Below, one piece after another: positions 9,615 to 21,800 of a stretch of DNA of 64,000 bases. A program made the position numbers and the translations under genes. Source of the stretch: Pseudomonadota bacterium. Lineage in GTDB: Bacteria > Pseudomonadota > Gammaproteobacteria > Ga0077536. The stretch lies in NCBI GenBank assembly GCA_016719885.1, contig JADJYF010000011.1, positions 1 to 64,000 of the forward strand, in the 5' to 3' direction. Numbering within the stretch: the first letter of the stretch is position 1; each line of letters begins with the position of its first letter. Below the pieces are notes generated by a model. It was not told the DNA's origin, did no database searches, and worked only from the letters and a program-made list of their open reading frames with translations.

Positions 9615-9872
9615 CCGGGGGTGGAGCGTGCGGCGTCAGGACGAACGACGTGACTCCAAGCTCGGCAAGGCCGGTACATCGGCGCCGTGCGTGATGCGGG
9701 AATATGTAACGGACTGGCCGCCGCGCGTCGCCGACAATGACCGGCGTCGGGGGCCTTTGCAGGTGCGCGTGCCAGCGACGCGCGACAGACTGATTCAACA
9801 CCTAAGACACGGCTTGCGCTTGCACGCGGGCCACGGACATTCGATCACGAATGCCGGGGAGGGAGCGACCGC

Positions 9873-12800
9873 ATGAACATGCGCAATCACGATGCCGATA
9901 TCACCGCGGCACGCTCGCCATTTCGCCTGAAGCCCCTGGTTCACGCCGTGCAGCTCGCCTTGCTGCCGGGCCTGGTCACGGCTTTCGCCAGCATCGACGC
10001 CGAGGCCGCGCCGAGCGGTGGCCAGGTGCGCGCCGGCAGCGCGCACATCAGCCACGACGCCGCCCATGGCGTCACCACCGTCAAGCAGAACACGCCGCGC
10101 ACCGCCATCGACTGGCAGAGCTTCAACGTCGCCAAGGGCGAGCAGGTGCGCTTCAAGCAGCCGAACGCCAAGGCCGTCGCGCTCAATCGCATTTTCGATC
10201 AGAAGCCCAGCCAGATCTTCGGCCAGGTCAAAGCCAACGGCCAGGTGGTGCTGCTCAATCCCAACGGCGTGTTCTTCCGGCCCGGCGCGGAAGTGAATGT
10301 CGGTGGCCTGATTGCCGGTGCCATGCGCGTCGGCGTCGACGAATTCATGAGCGGCCGCTACGTGCTGAAGGCCGAGGACGGCAGCGACGGTCGTGTGCTC
10401 AACCAGGGCAGGATCACGGCCGCCGACGGCGGTGACGTGGCGCTGATCGGCAAGACCGTCGCCAACGAGGGCGCGATCGTCGCCACCGCGGGACGCGTGA
10501 ACCTGCTGGCCGGCGACCAGACCACGGTCGATTTCGACGGCGATGGCCTGTTGCGTTTCAAAGTCGACAAGGCGGTGGTGGACAACGCCGCCAAGCTCGA
10601 TGAGCAGATCAGCAACAGCGGTCAGATCAGCGCCGACGGCGGTCAGATCCTGATCACCGCGCGCGCCGCCGCCGGCGTGTTCGACCAGGCCATCAACAAC
10701 GCCGGCGTGATCAAGGCCGGGCGCATCGAGAAGCGCGGCGGCAAGATCATGCTGGTCGGCAGCGGTCCGACCTCGTCGGTGCTCAATACCGGCAGCATCG
10801 ATGCCTCCGCCGCCAGCGACACCGATGATGGCGGTCGTATCAGCGTGCGTGCCAACGTGGTCGACAATCGCGGCACGCTGGCCGCTGACGCCACGCACGG
10901 CCAGGGCGGCAGCATAGCCGTCGCCGCGGTGTCGAAGGCGAGCTTCAACGCGGGCAGCACGGTCACCGCCACCAGTACGCGCGGCAAGGGCGGAAGCGTG
11001 GAGGCGAGCGCCGCGCAGCTGGCATTCAATTTCGACGCGGCGGTCGACGTGTCGGGACACACCGGCGGCGGCACGGCACTGCTGGGCGGCGATCTGCATG
11101 GCGCCAATCCCGACATCGACAACGCCGAACGTGTGTTCGTCGGCAGCCAGGCCAGCATCAAGGCCGACGCCAGCGGCCACGGCGACGGCGGCAAGGTGGT
11201 GGTGTGGGCCGACGACAGCACGCGCTTCCACGGCAAGATTTCGGCGCGCGGTGGCGCGCGCGGCGGCGACGGCGGCCAGGTCGAAGTGTCCGGCAAACAG
11301 ACCCTGGATTTCACCGGTGAGGTCGACACCAGCGCGCCGCGCGGCAAGGCCGGTGAACTGCTGCTCGATCCGAGCACCCTCACCATCACCGACGCGAATG
11401 CCAACACCGGCTCGCTGGACTCGAACATTTCCAACGCCGATGCGGACATCAGCGGTGACGCCGATGCCGGCGGCAACACCATCAGCTGGGGCAAGATTGA
11501 CAGTCTCGCCGTCACCACCAACATCATTCTCGAAGCCACGGGCCTCGTCACCATCAACGACGTCACCGGCGGTGCGCCGGCGGTAACGACGACCAACAAC
11601 GCCGTCCATCTCGATCTCACCACCGGCAGCCTGACCATCCGCTCGACCGGCGGCAACGTGGTGTTTGCCGATCAGAACGACATCATCGAGACCAAGGGCG
11701 GCGCGGTGACGCTCAGCGCGGCGAACGGCACGGTCACGGCCGGCGGCATCAAGACCAATGTCAGCGGCGGCAATGGCGCCGTCACCATCATCTCCGGCAC
11801 CGGCGGCTCGTTCGGCGACATCACGACCGGCGGCGCACTGTTCACGGCCAACGTAGGCGCGGGCACCGCGACCCAGGTGGCCGGCAAGACTCTCATCGGT
11901 TCGACGGCGCTGACCAAGACCGGCCTCGGCGCGTTGACGCTCAGCGAAGCCAACAGCCATATCGGCGCGACCACCGTCAGTGCCGGCACCTTGAACGTCA
12001 CCAACGCCGCCGGCCTCGGCACCACCAATGGTGGTACCACGGTGGCGAGCGGCGCGGTGCTGGTCCTCGACAACGTATCGATAGGCAGCGAAGCGTTGAC
12101 CTTGGGCGGCGGCACCCTGCGTGCCCTCGGCACCGCCAATGTCGACGGCAACATCACGCTGACCGACAACAGCGCCATCGATGTGCCCGGCTCGGAGCTG
12201 ATCTTGGGCGGCGTGATCAGCGGCGCGGGTTTCGGCATCGACAAGCAGGGCGCGGGCCGCCTCACGCTCAACAATACGAGTTCCTATTCCGGCACCACCA
12301 CCATCACCGATGGCAGCATCTTCGCCGGTGTCGACGACGTGTTCGCCAACAGCATCTTGAATATCGCGGGAGCCGCCGCGCGCTTTGAGATGGAGACCAC
12401 CAACCAGACCGTCGTCGGCCTGGCGGGCAGTGGTGTGGTCAGCAACGACGAGCCGAGCGCGAACGCCGTCACGTTCACCATCAACGGCGGCAGCGGCCAG
12501 ACTTTCAGCGGCCAGTTCTTCGACAATACCGCCGACGACATCTCGGTGGTGAAGACCGGCGCCGGCACCCAGACCTTCGGCGTCGGCGCCTCCACCTACG
12601 CCGGCTCGCTGACCATCGACGACGGCACGCTCAGCATCACCACCGCCAACAGCCTCGGTGACGCGGTCGCGGGCACCACCGTATCGAACAACGGCACGCT
12701 GGATCTGAACAACCTCGCGCTCGCCAGCACCGAGGCCATCGACATTTCCGACAGCGGTATTGCCAATGTCGGCGCCCTGACTGCCACCGGCACGTCGAGC

Positions 12801-15800
12801 ATCGCCGCCACCAACATCCTGACCATGGGCGCCGATGCCACCATCGGCGGCAGCGGCACGCTGACCTTGAACACCGCGCTCGACAACGGTGGTTCGCGCG
12901 CCTTGACCAAGACCGGCAGCGGTACCTTGGTGCTCGCCGCCGACAACAGCGCGGCCTTCACCAGCGCCACCGGCACCATCACCATCAACGCCGGCGCCAT
13001 CAAGGTGACCGACGTCGGCGGCCTGGGCGATACCGTGGGCGGCACCACCATCGCCAACGACGCGCAGCTGGAATTCGCGCTGGGCGGCAACGCATCCGTC
13101 GCCGAGAATCTCAGCTTCGAAGGCAACGGCGGCGCCAATGGTGCGGCGCTGCTGCATTCGAGCGCCAACGTCCTGACCTTGACCGGCAGCCTCACGCTCA
13201 CCAATGTCGGTCTGGCCAACGACGCCACCATCAGCGTGTCGAACGCCGGCGGTGTCATGTCGGTCGGCGCGATCAGCGACGGCGCGGCGACCCTGTCGTT
13301 GACCAAGGTCGGCAGCGGCGCGCTGCTCATGACCGCCGCCCAGGCCTACAACGGTGTCACCCACGTCAACGCGGGCACACTGCGCGCCGGCCTCGCCGAC
13401 GTGCTCACGGCCGGCGCCGGTCTCGACCTCGGCGCCACCGGTGTCTTCAATCTCGCCGGATTCGATCAGTCGCTGGCCAAGCTCGACGGCGCGGCCGGCG
13501 CGCTGGTCACCAACGACGTCGGCGGCACGGCCGACATCGCGACCCTCACCATCACCGGCGGTGGCGGCAGTTACGCCGGCGACATCACGGAAAACGGCAG
13601 CGATACCTTGTCGCTGGTCAAATCCGGCACGGGCACGCAGAGCCTGTCGGTGGCGAGCGGCAGCTATGACGGCGGCACCAGTATCACCGGTGGCACTCTC
13701 AGCATTCTCACCGAGGCGAGCCTCGGTACCGGCAGTGGCGCCACCACCGCCAATGGCGGCACCTTGGAATTGAACGGCGTCAGCCTGACCGGCAGCGAAA
13801 CCATCCACCTCAGCGGCAGCGGCAACGGTGGCGTGGGCGCCTTGACCGGCATCGGTGCGGTGTCGGTGGAAAGCGGCAACAGCGTGGTGCTGGACGCCGA
13901 TACTTCCGTGGGTGGCGCCGGCACCCTCACCATCAACGCCGTGATCAGCGAGAGCGGTGGCGCGCGCGCGCTCACCAAGCTCGGCGCCGGCACCGTGGTG
14001 TTGGGCGGCAACAATAGCTACACCGGCGCAACGACGGTCAACGCCGGCACCCTCGAAGCCGGCGCGGTCGACGTGCTCGACAACAGTAGTGGCGTCAATC
14101 TCGCGGTCAGCGGCGCGCGCCTGAATCTCGCCGGTTTCGATCAGACGCTCAAGAAACTCGATGGCGTGACGGGCACGGTGGCGACCAACGACGCCGGTTC
14201 GACCGCCGACGTGGCGACGCTCACCATCAATGCCGGCGGCGGCAACTTCGCCGGCAACCTGACGGAAAACGGCAGCGATGCGCTGACCCTGACCAAGTCC
14301 GGCAGTGGCACGCAGATCCTGTCGGGCAGCGGCAATACCTACACCGGCAACACCATCGTCAGCGGCGGCACCCTGCAGGCCGGCGCCGACAACGTGCTGG
14401 GCGCGGGCGACCTGAATGTTTCGCTTGCCGGCGCGACGTTCAACCTCGCCGGCTTCGATCAAACGGTCGACGAACTCGACGGTATCGCCGGCGCGATCGT
14501 CACCAACGATGCCGGCAACACCGCCAATACCGCCACGCTCACCGTGACCGGCAGCGGCACCTACGCCGGCGACATCACCGAGAACGGCAGCGATACCCTG
14601 TCGCTGGCCAAGACCACCGGCGGCATCCTGACCTTGTCGGTGGGCACCGGCACGTTCGACGGCGCGGTCACCATCACCGGCGGCGCGATCTCGATCACCA
14701 CCGCCGCGAGTCTCGGTACGGCCACCGCCGGCACCGTCGTCAACGGCGGCACGCTCAGCCTCGCCAACTTCGCGCTCGCCAGCAGCGAGAGCCTGAGCCT
14801 GGCCGGCACCGGCGGCGGTTCCGGCGCATTGCAGAGCGGCGCCGGTGTGTCGTCCATTGCTGCCAGCAATGCCATCACGCTGACCGGCAACGCCACCATC
14901 GGCACCGCCGGCGTGTTGACCATCAACAGCGTGATCGCCGAAAGCGGCGGCGCGCGCACGCTGACCAAGAACGGCACCGGCCAACTCACGCTGACCGGCA
15001 ACAACAGCTACAGCGGCGCGACCACCATCAGCGAAGGCACGCTTGCGGCCGGCGCCGCCGACGTGCTCGACAACAGCAGCGGCGTCAACCTGTCGGTGTC
15101 GGGCGCCACGCTCAATCTCGCCGGTTTCAACCAGTCGCTGGCCAAGCTCGACGGCGTGGCCGGTGCGGTCGTCACCAACAACGCCGGCAATAGCGGCGAC
15201 ACCGCGACGCTGACCATCACCGCCGGCGGCGGCAGCTTCAGCGGCGACATCACCCAGACCGGCACCGACGCCCTGTCGCTGGTGAAGTCGGGCACCGGCA
15301 GCCAGAGCCTGGCGGTGGTCACCGGCACCTACACCGGCACCACCACCATCAGCGGCGGCACGCTGTCGATTGCCACCGATGCCAGTCTCGGCACCGCGGC
15401 CGGCGCCACCACCGCCAATGGCGGTACGCTGAATCTGAATGGCATGGGTGTGACCGGTGGCGAGACCATCAACATCAGCGGCACCGGCAACGGCGGTATC
15501 GGTGCCCTGACCAGCACCGGCACGGCGGCCATCGAAGCGAGCGGCAGCCTCAACCTTGCTGGTGACGCCACCATCGGCGGCAGCGGCACCTTGACGCTCA
15601 ACACCGCCGTCACCGAAAGCGGCGGCGCGCGCAGCCTGACCAAGACCGGCACCAGCAACCTGGTGCTCGGCAATGGCGCGAACAGCTACACCGGCAGCAC
15701 GACCATCGCCCAGGGCACGGTGACGGCGGCCGCCGTCGACGTGCTCGACAACAGCGCCGGCCTCAATCTCTCGACCTCGGGCGCGAGCTTCAACCTCGCC

Positions 15801-18800
15801 GGGTTCGACCAGACCCTGACCAAGCTCGACGGCGTGGCCGGCACCACGGTCAGCAACAGCACCGCGGCGGTCACCGATGCCGCGACGCTCACCATCAGCG
15901 GCAACGGCGGCGTGTTCGCCGGCAATCTCACCGAGCCCGGCGACGACGTGTTGTCGTTCACCAAGTCCGGCGTTGGCACCCAGACCCTGTCCGGCAGCGG
16001 CAATACCTTCAGCGGCCCGGTCACCGTCAGCGGCGGCGTATTGAAGGCCGGCGTTGCCAACGTGTTGGGCTTGAGTTCGGGGCTCAACATCAACAGCGCG
16101 GGCGCGACGTTCAATCTTGCCGGCTTCGATCAGTCCCTGCTGAAACTCGACGGCGTGGCGGGTGCGATCCTGACCAACGATGCCGGCAATACCGGTGACG
16201 CGGCGACTCTCACCATCACGGGCGGCGGCGGCGTGTTCGCCGGCGACATCACCGAGAACGGCAGCGACACGCTGTCCATCACCAAGTCGACGACCGGCAC
16301 CCAGACCTTGTCGGTCGGCACCGGCAGCTACGACGGCGTCACCACCGTCAGCGGCGGACGTCTCATCGTCACCAGCGCCGCGAGTCTCGGCAGCAGCAGC
16401 GGCGGCCTGGTGATCAACAACGCCGCCAATGCCGGCGCGACCCTGGAACTCGGCACGCCAGGCGGCACCAGTTTTGCCGATACCTTGACCTTCAGCGGCG
16501 GCAACAACCCGACCCTGCTGCAATCGACCGGCGGCACCACCACCTTCACCGGTGGCATCGTCATGAGCAGCGACGGTACCGCCGACATCGCCCAGGCCGG
16601 CGGCACGCTGGCAGTGACCACGGTCGGCATCTCGGGCGCCGGCACCTTGACCAAGACCGGGCCGGGCACGCTGCAACTCGGCGTCGCCACCACGCTCGGC
16701 GGTTTGAACCTCGCCCAGGGCGTGCTCGCCATCGGCCTTGCCAATGCGCTGGCGGCTTCGACCGATCTCACGCTCGCGGCCGGCACAACCTTCAACCTGC
16801 ACGGCTTCAACCAGACCATCGCATCGTTGTCCGGCAACGGCATCGTCACCAACGACGACACGGTCGGCGGCAGCAACGCCGCCGCGACCCTCACCATCGC
16901 CGCCGGCGGTGGTTCTTTCACCGGCACCATCAGCGAGTCCGCTGACGACGTGCTGTCGCTGACCAAGTCCGGCACCGGCACCCAGACGCTCGCCAGCACC
17001 AACAGCTACACCGGCCTCACCACGGTGTCCGGCGGCACGCTGGCGGCGGGCGCGGTCGACATCCTGACCAGCACTTCGGGCTTGAGCATCACGGCCGCGG
17101 GCGCCAGCTTCAACCTCGCCGGTTTCGACCAGTCCCTGAGCGCGGTCAGCGGTGTGTCCGGCGGCATCGTCACCAACAACTCGACGGCCGCCAACGACAG
17201 CGCCACCTTGACCATTACCGGCAACGGCGGCAGCTATGCCGGCAATATCACCGAGTCGGCCGACGACGCGCTGTCGTTCACCAAGTCCGGCAGCGGCACC
17301 CAGACCCTGTCCGGCACCAATACCTATACCGGCGCCACCACCGTCAATGCCGGCACCCTGCAGGCCGGCGCGGTCAACATTCTCGGCGCGACCTCGGGCC
17401 TGACCTTGAACGGCGCCGCTTCGACCTTCAATCTTGCCGGCTTCGACCAGCAGGTCGGCAAGCTCGACGGCGCGGCCGGCACCATCGTCACCAACAGCGC
17501 CGGCAACAGCGGCGACATCGCCACGCTGACCATCACCGGCGGTGGCGGCAGCTTCGCCGGCGACATCACCGAGACCGGCAGCGACACGCTTTCGATCACC
17601 AAGTCCGGCAGCGGCACCCAGACCTTGAGCGTGGCGACCGGCAGCTACGACGGCGCCACCAGCGTCAGCGGCGGCACGCTGTTGATCACCACGTCCGCCA
17701 GTCTTGGCAGCGCCAGCGGTCAGACCACCGCCAGCACCGGCACCCTCGATCTCGGTGCGCTGGCGCTGGCCAGCAGCGAGACCATCAACCTCACCGGCAG
17801 CGGCGCCGGTGGCGTGGGCGCGCTGACCGGCAGCGGCTCGGTGGCCGCCAGCAACGCCATCGTCGTGACCGGCACCGGCGCCATTGGCACCACCGCCACC
17901 TTCACCGTCAACGCCGCCATCGGCGGCAGCGGCACGCTGAGCAAGGTCGGCAGCGGCACCCTGGTGTTGAGCGGCAACAACAGCTACAGCGGCGGCACCA
18001 CGATCGCGGCCGGCACGCTCACCGCCGGCGCCGCCAACGTGCTGGACAACAGCTCGGGCGTCAGCGTCGCGGCCGGCGCCACGCTCAACCTGGCGGGCTT
18101 CGACCAGACCGTCACCAAGCTCGACGGCGTGGCCACCAGCGTGGTGACCAATGACGCGGGGGGATTGGGCGACATCGCCACCTTGAGCATCAGCGGCGGC
18201 GGCGGCAGCTATGCCGGCAACCTCACCCAGAATGGCATCGACGATTTTTCGGTCACCAAGTCCGGCACCGGCAGCCAGAGCTTCGCGGTGGTGAGCGGTA
18301 CCTATGCCGGCGCCACCACCATCAGCGGCGGCACGCTCAGCATCAGCACCGCCGCCAGCCTCGGCTCGCTGACGGGCAACACCACCGCCAACGGCGGCAC
18401 GCTCGACATCAGCGGCTTTACGCTCGCGACCGGCGAGGCCATCAGTCTCAACGGCACCGGCAACGGTGGCGCGGGCGCGCTGACCGGCACCGGCACCGCC
18501 GCCATCTCCAATGCCCTGACCCTCACCGGCAACGCCAGCATCGGCGGCACCGGCACCTTCACCGTCAACTCGGTGATCTCGGAAAGCGGCGGCGCGCGCA
18601 GCCTGACCAAGAGCGGCGCCGGCACCGTGATCCTGGCCAATGGCGCCAACACCTACAGCGGCGCGACCATCGTCGCGCAAGGCACCCTGCAGGCGGGCGC
18701 CGTCGACGTGCTCGCCAACAGCAGCGGCCTCAACCTCAACGCGTCGGGCGCGAGCTTCAATCTCGCCGGCTTTGATCAAAGCATCGCGCGCCTGGATGGC

Positions 18801-21800
18801 GCGGCGGGCAGCATCGTCACCAACAATGCGGTGGCGGTCGGCGACGCCGCGACCTTGGCCATCTCCGCTGGCGGCGGCAGCTATGCGGGCGACATGACCG
18901 AAAGCGGTGGCGACACCCTGGCCCTTACCAAGTCCGGCAGCGGCACCCAGACCCTCAATGTCGGTACCGGCAGCTACAACGGCGTGACCCTGGTCACGGG
19001 CGGTACCCTGCGCGTGGCCTCGACCGCCAGCCTCGGCACCACGGTCGGCGCCACCACCGCCAACGGCGGTACGCTGGACGCGGCCTTCAGCGGTTCCTCC
19101 AGCGAAAACCTGGTGCTGAACGGCAGCGGCGACGGCGGCGCGGGCGCGCTGATGGGCAGCAACACCGGCACCTTCTCCGGCACGGTCAGCCTGGCCAGCG
19201 CGGCCAGCATCAGTGTCGACAACGGCGCGGCCGGCAACATCGACTTCACCTTGAGCGGCAATATCAGCGGCGCGGGCGGCAACACGCTCACCAAGCTCGG
19301 CCCCGACACCCTGGTGCTGTCCGGCAACAACAGCTACGCCGGCGACACCCAGATCGATGCCGGCGTGCTGAAGCTCGGCGCCGCGAGCGGCGTGGCGAGC
19401 GGCAGCGCGGTGCACATCGCGGTCGGCGCGACCTTTGACGTCAACGACCAGTCGGCCAGCATCGGTTCCCTCGGCGGCGGCAGCGGCACGCTGGATCTCG
19501 GCCTCGGCTCGCTGGCGGCGAGCGACGACGTCGACCTGACCGGCATCACCGTGGTGTTTGCCGCGGCCGGCAGCGGCAACCAGACCCTGCGCGCCGGCAG
19601 CGACGGTAGCGGCAGCCTGACCGTCGATGCCCTGAGCAAGTCCTCGACCGGCAACCTCACCCTGATCGGGCCGACCCTCATCGACATCAACGGCGACGTG
19701 GCGGTCAATGCCGGCAACCTGTCCATCAACAACGCCTTCAGCGCGGCGGGCGATCTGGTCGCCAGCGGCAACGTCTCCCTGAGCGGGCTTGGCAGTCTCG
19801 ATGGCGCGGCGACGCAGAGCATCGACGCCCAGGGCGGCACGCTCACCACCATCGGCCTGACCAAGACCGTCGGCGGCGCCGGCAATCTCAGCCTCGGCGG
19901 TGGCACCGCCATCAGCGCCAGCGGCGACGTGGCGGTGCAGACCGCCGGCGGCGACCTGCTGGTGGCCGACAACATCACCACCGACAGCAACTTGAGCGCC
20001 GCTCACGACGTGGTGTTCCAGGGCGCCGGCACCAGCACCTTCAATGCCGCGGGCGTGCAGACCATCACCGCCACCAGTGGCGCCGTGCGCGATACGGCCG
20101 GCGCGGTGCTGGCCAAGAGCGGTGGCGCCAACCTGGTGCTCGACGCCGGCAGCGCGGTGGGCGTGAACACTGGCAACGCCTTGGGTGTAGCGCTGACGGG
20201 CGGCAGTGGATTGGAACTGGTGTCGGGCGGCGATGTGTTCGTGACCTCGGCGTCCAGTCTCACCATCGCGGGGCTAGCCACCGGCGCCGGCACCGATGAC
20301 ACCGTCGACATCCGCACCAGCGGCGCTAGCGCCGCGCTCACGATGTCCGGACCCTATACCGACGTTGTCAGCGACGACGTCACGCTGGTCGCGGCGCGCG
20401 ACCTCAATTTCGATACCAACCCCCTGACCGTCGGCACGCTGGACGCGAGCTTCGGCCAGGGCGGCACTTCGTCGGACTTCGACATCGACCAGGCGGTGAG
20501 CGCGACCACGCCGGGCGGTTTCAGCGTGAGCGGCGGCGCCGGCGCCAACGACCGTATCGACGCCTCCGACATCGGCGCCGATCTCGGCTTCACGCTGACC
20601 GCCCTCGATACCGGCAGCGTCGGCGACGGCTTGGTGATCGATACGTTTTCCGGCGTCGAGAGCCTGCTTGGCGGTGGCGGCAACGACACCTTGGCGGGCA
20701 ACTTCAGCTTCACCGTCAGCGGCGGGGACTCGGGCACTGCCTCGTCCCTCACCGGCGGCTGGTCGCAGATCGAGAACCTCGCGGGCAGTGCCGGCGCCAA
20801 TACCTTCAACCTCGCCACCGGCGGCAGCCTGAGCGGTGGCATCGATGGCCTGGGCGGCACCGACACTTTGAGCTACAGCACGCGCGCCGCCGCCATCACC
20901 ATCGACTTCTCGACACTGACGGCGCCGGACATCGCCGGCGGCTTCGCCAACATCGAAACCTTCGTCGGCGGCAGCGGCACCGGCGATACGCTGGTGGGCG
21001 CAAACAACGCCAGCAACTGGGCCGTGACCGGCGCCAACAGCGGCACCATCGACGACACCACCGTCGGCGCGCCGGGCTCGGTGGAGGTGAATTTCTCGAG
21101 CTTCGAAAACCTGCAGGGTGGCAGCGCCGCCGACAGCTTCACGCTGGCGGCCGGCGCCGCGGTCAGCGGCGACATCGATGCCGGTGGCGGCATCGATACC
21201 TTTGCCTTCGCCAGCCGCGCCTCCGCGGTCACCGTCAACCTGCAGGCCGGTACCGCCGCCGACAGCAGTTCGACCTTCGCCAACTTCGATGGCTTCGAAA
21301 GCTTCACCGGCAGCGCGGCGGCGACCGACAAGTTGGTCGGTCGCAACCAGCAATCGGACTGGCAGTTGACCGCGAGCGGCGCCGGCAGCATCGACGACAC
21401 GCCCAACGGCGCGCCCGACGGCACCCCGGAATTCACGTTCACCGCCTTCGAGAACCTGCAGGGCGGCAGCGCCGTCGACACCTTCACCGCCGCCACCGGC
21501 GGTGCGCTGAGCTTCGGCCAGCTGGCCGGCGGCGCCGGCAACGACGTCTACAACATCCTGTCCAACGCCGGCAGCAGCACGGTGCTGACCGCCAACCTCG
21601 TCGGCGAGGCCGACAACGACACGGTCAACTTCGGCCTGCACGAAAACGCGCCGCCGACCAACCCCAGCGCCAATGAATTTTCGCGCCTGGTCGGCAGCAT
21701 CAATCTCGGCGCCGGCACCGATACGCTCGATTACAGCGGCTCGGACCTGGTGCTGGTCAACGCCGTCACCGATAACGATTCGGGCAGCGGCCAGGCCGGT

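Noticed and set aside
9795..20006. A 3403-codon open frame on the minus strand, and a 1173-codon one at 20274-23795, antisense to tpsA
   Set aside because: They mirror the repetitive GC-rich tpsA codons (few stop codons arise in that antisense frame), show Ala/Gly/Asp/Arg-rich low complexity and no domain or ribosome site.
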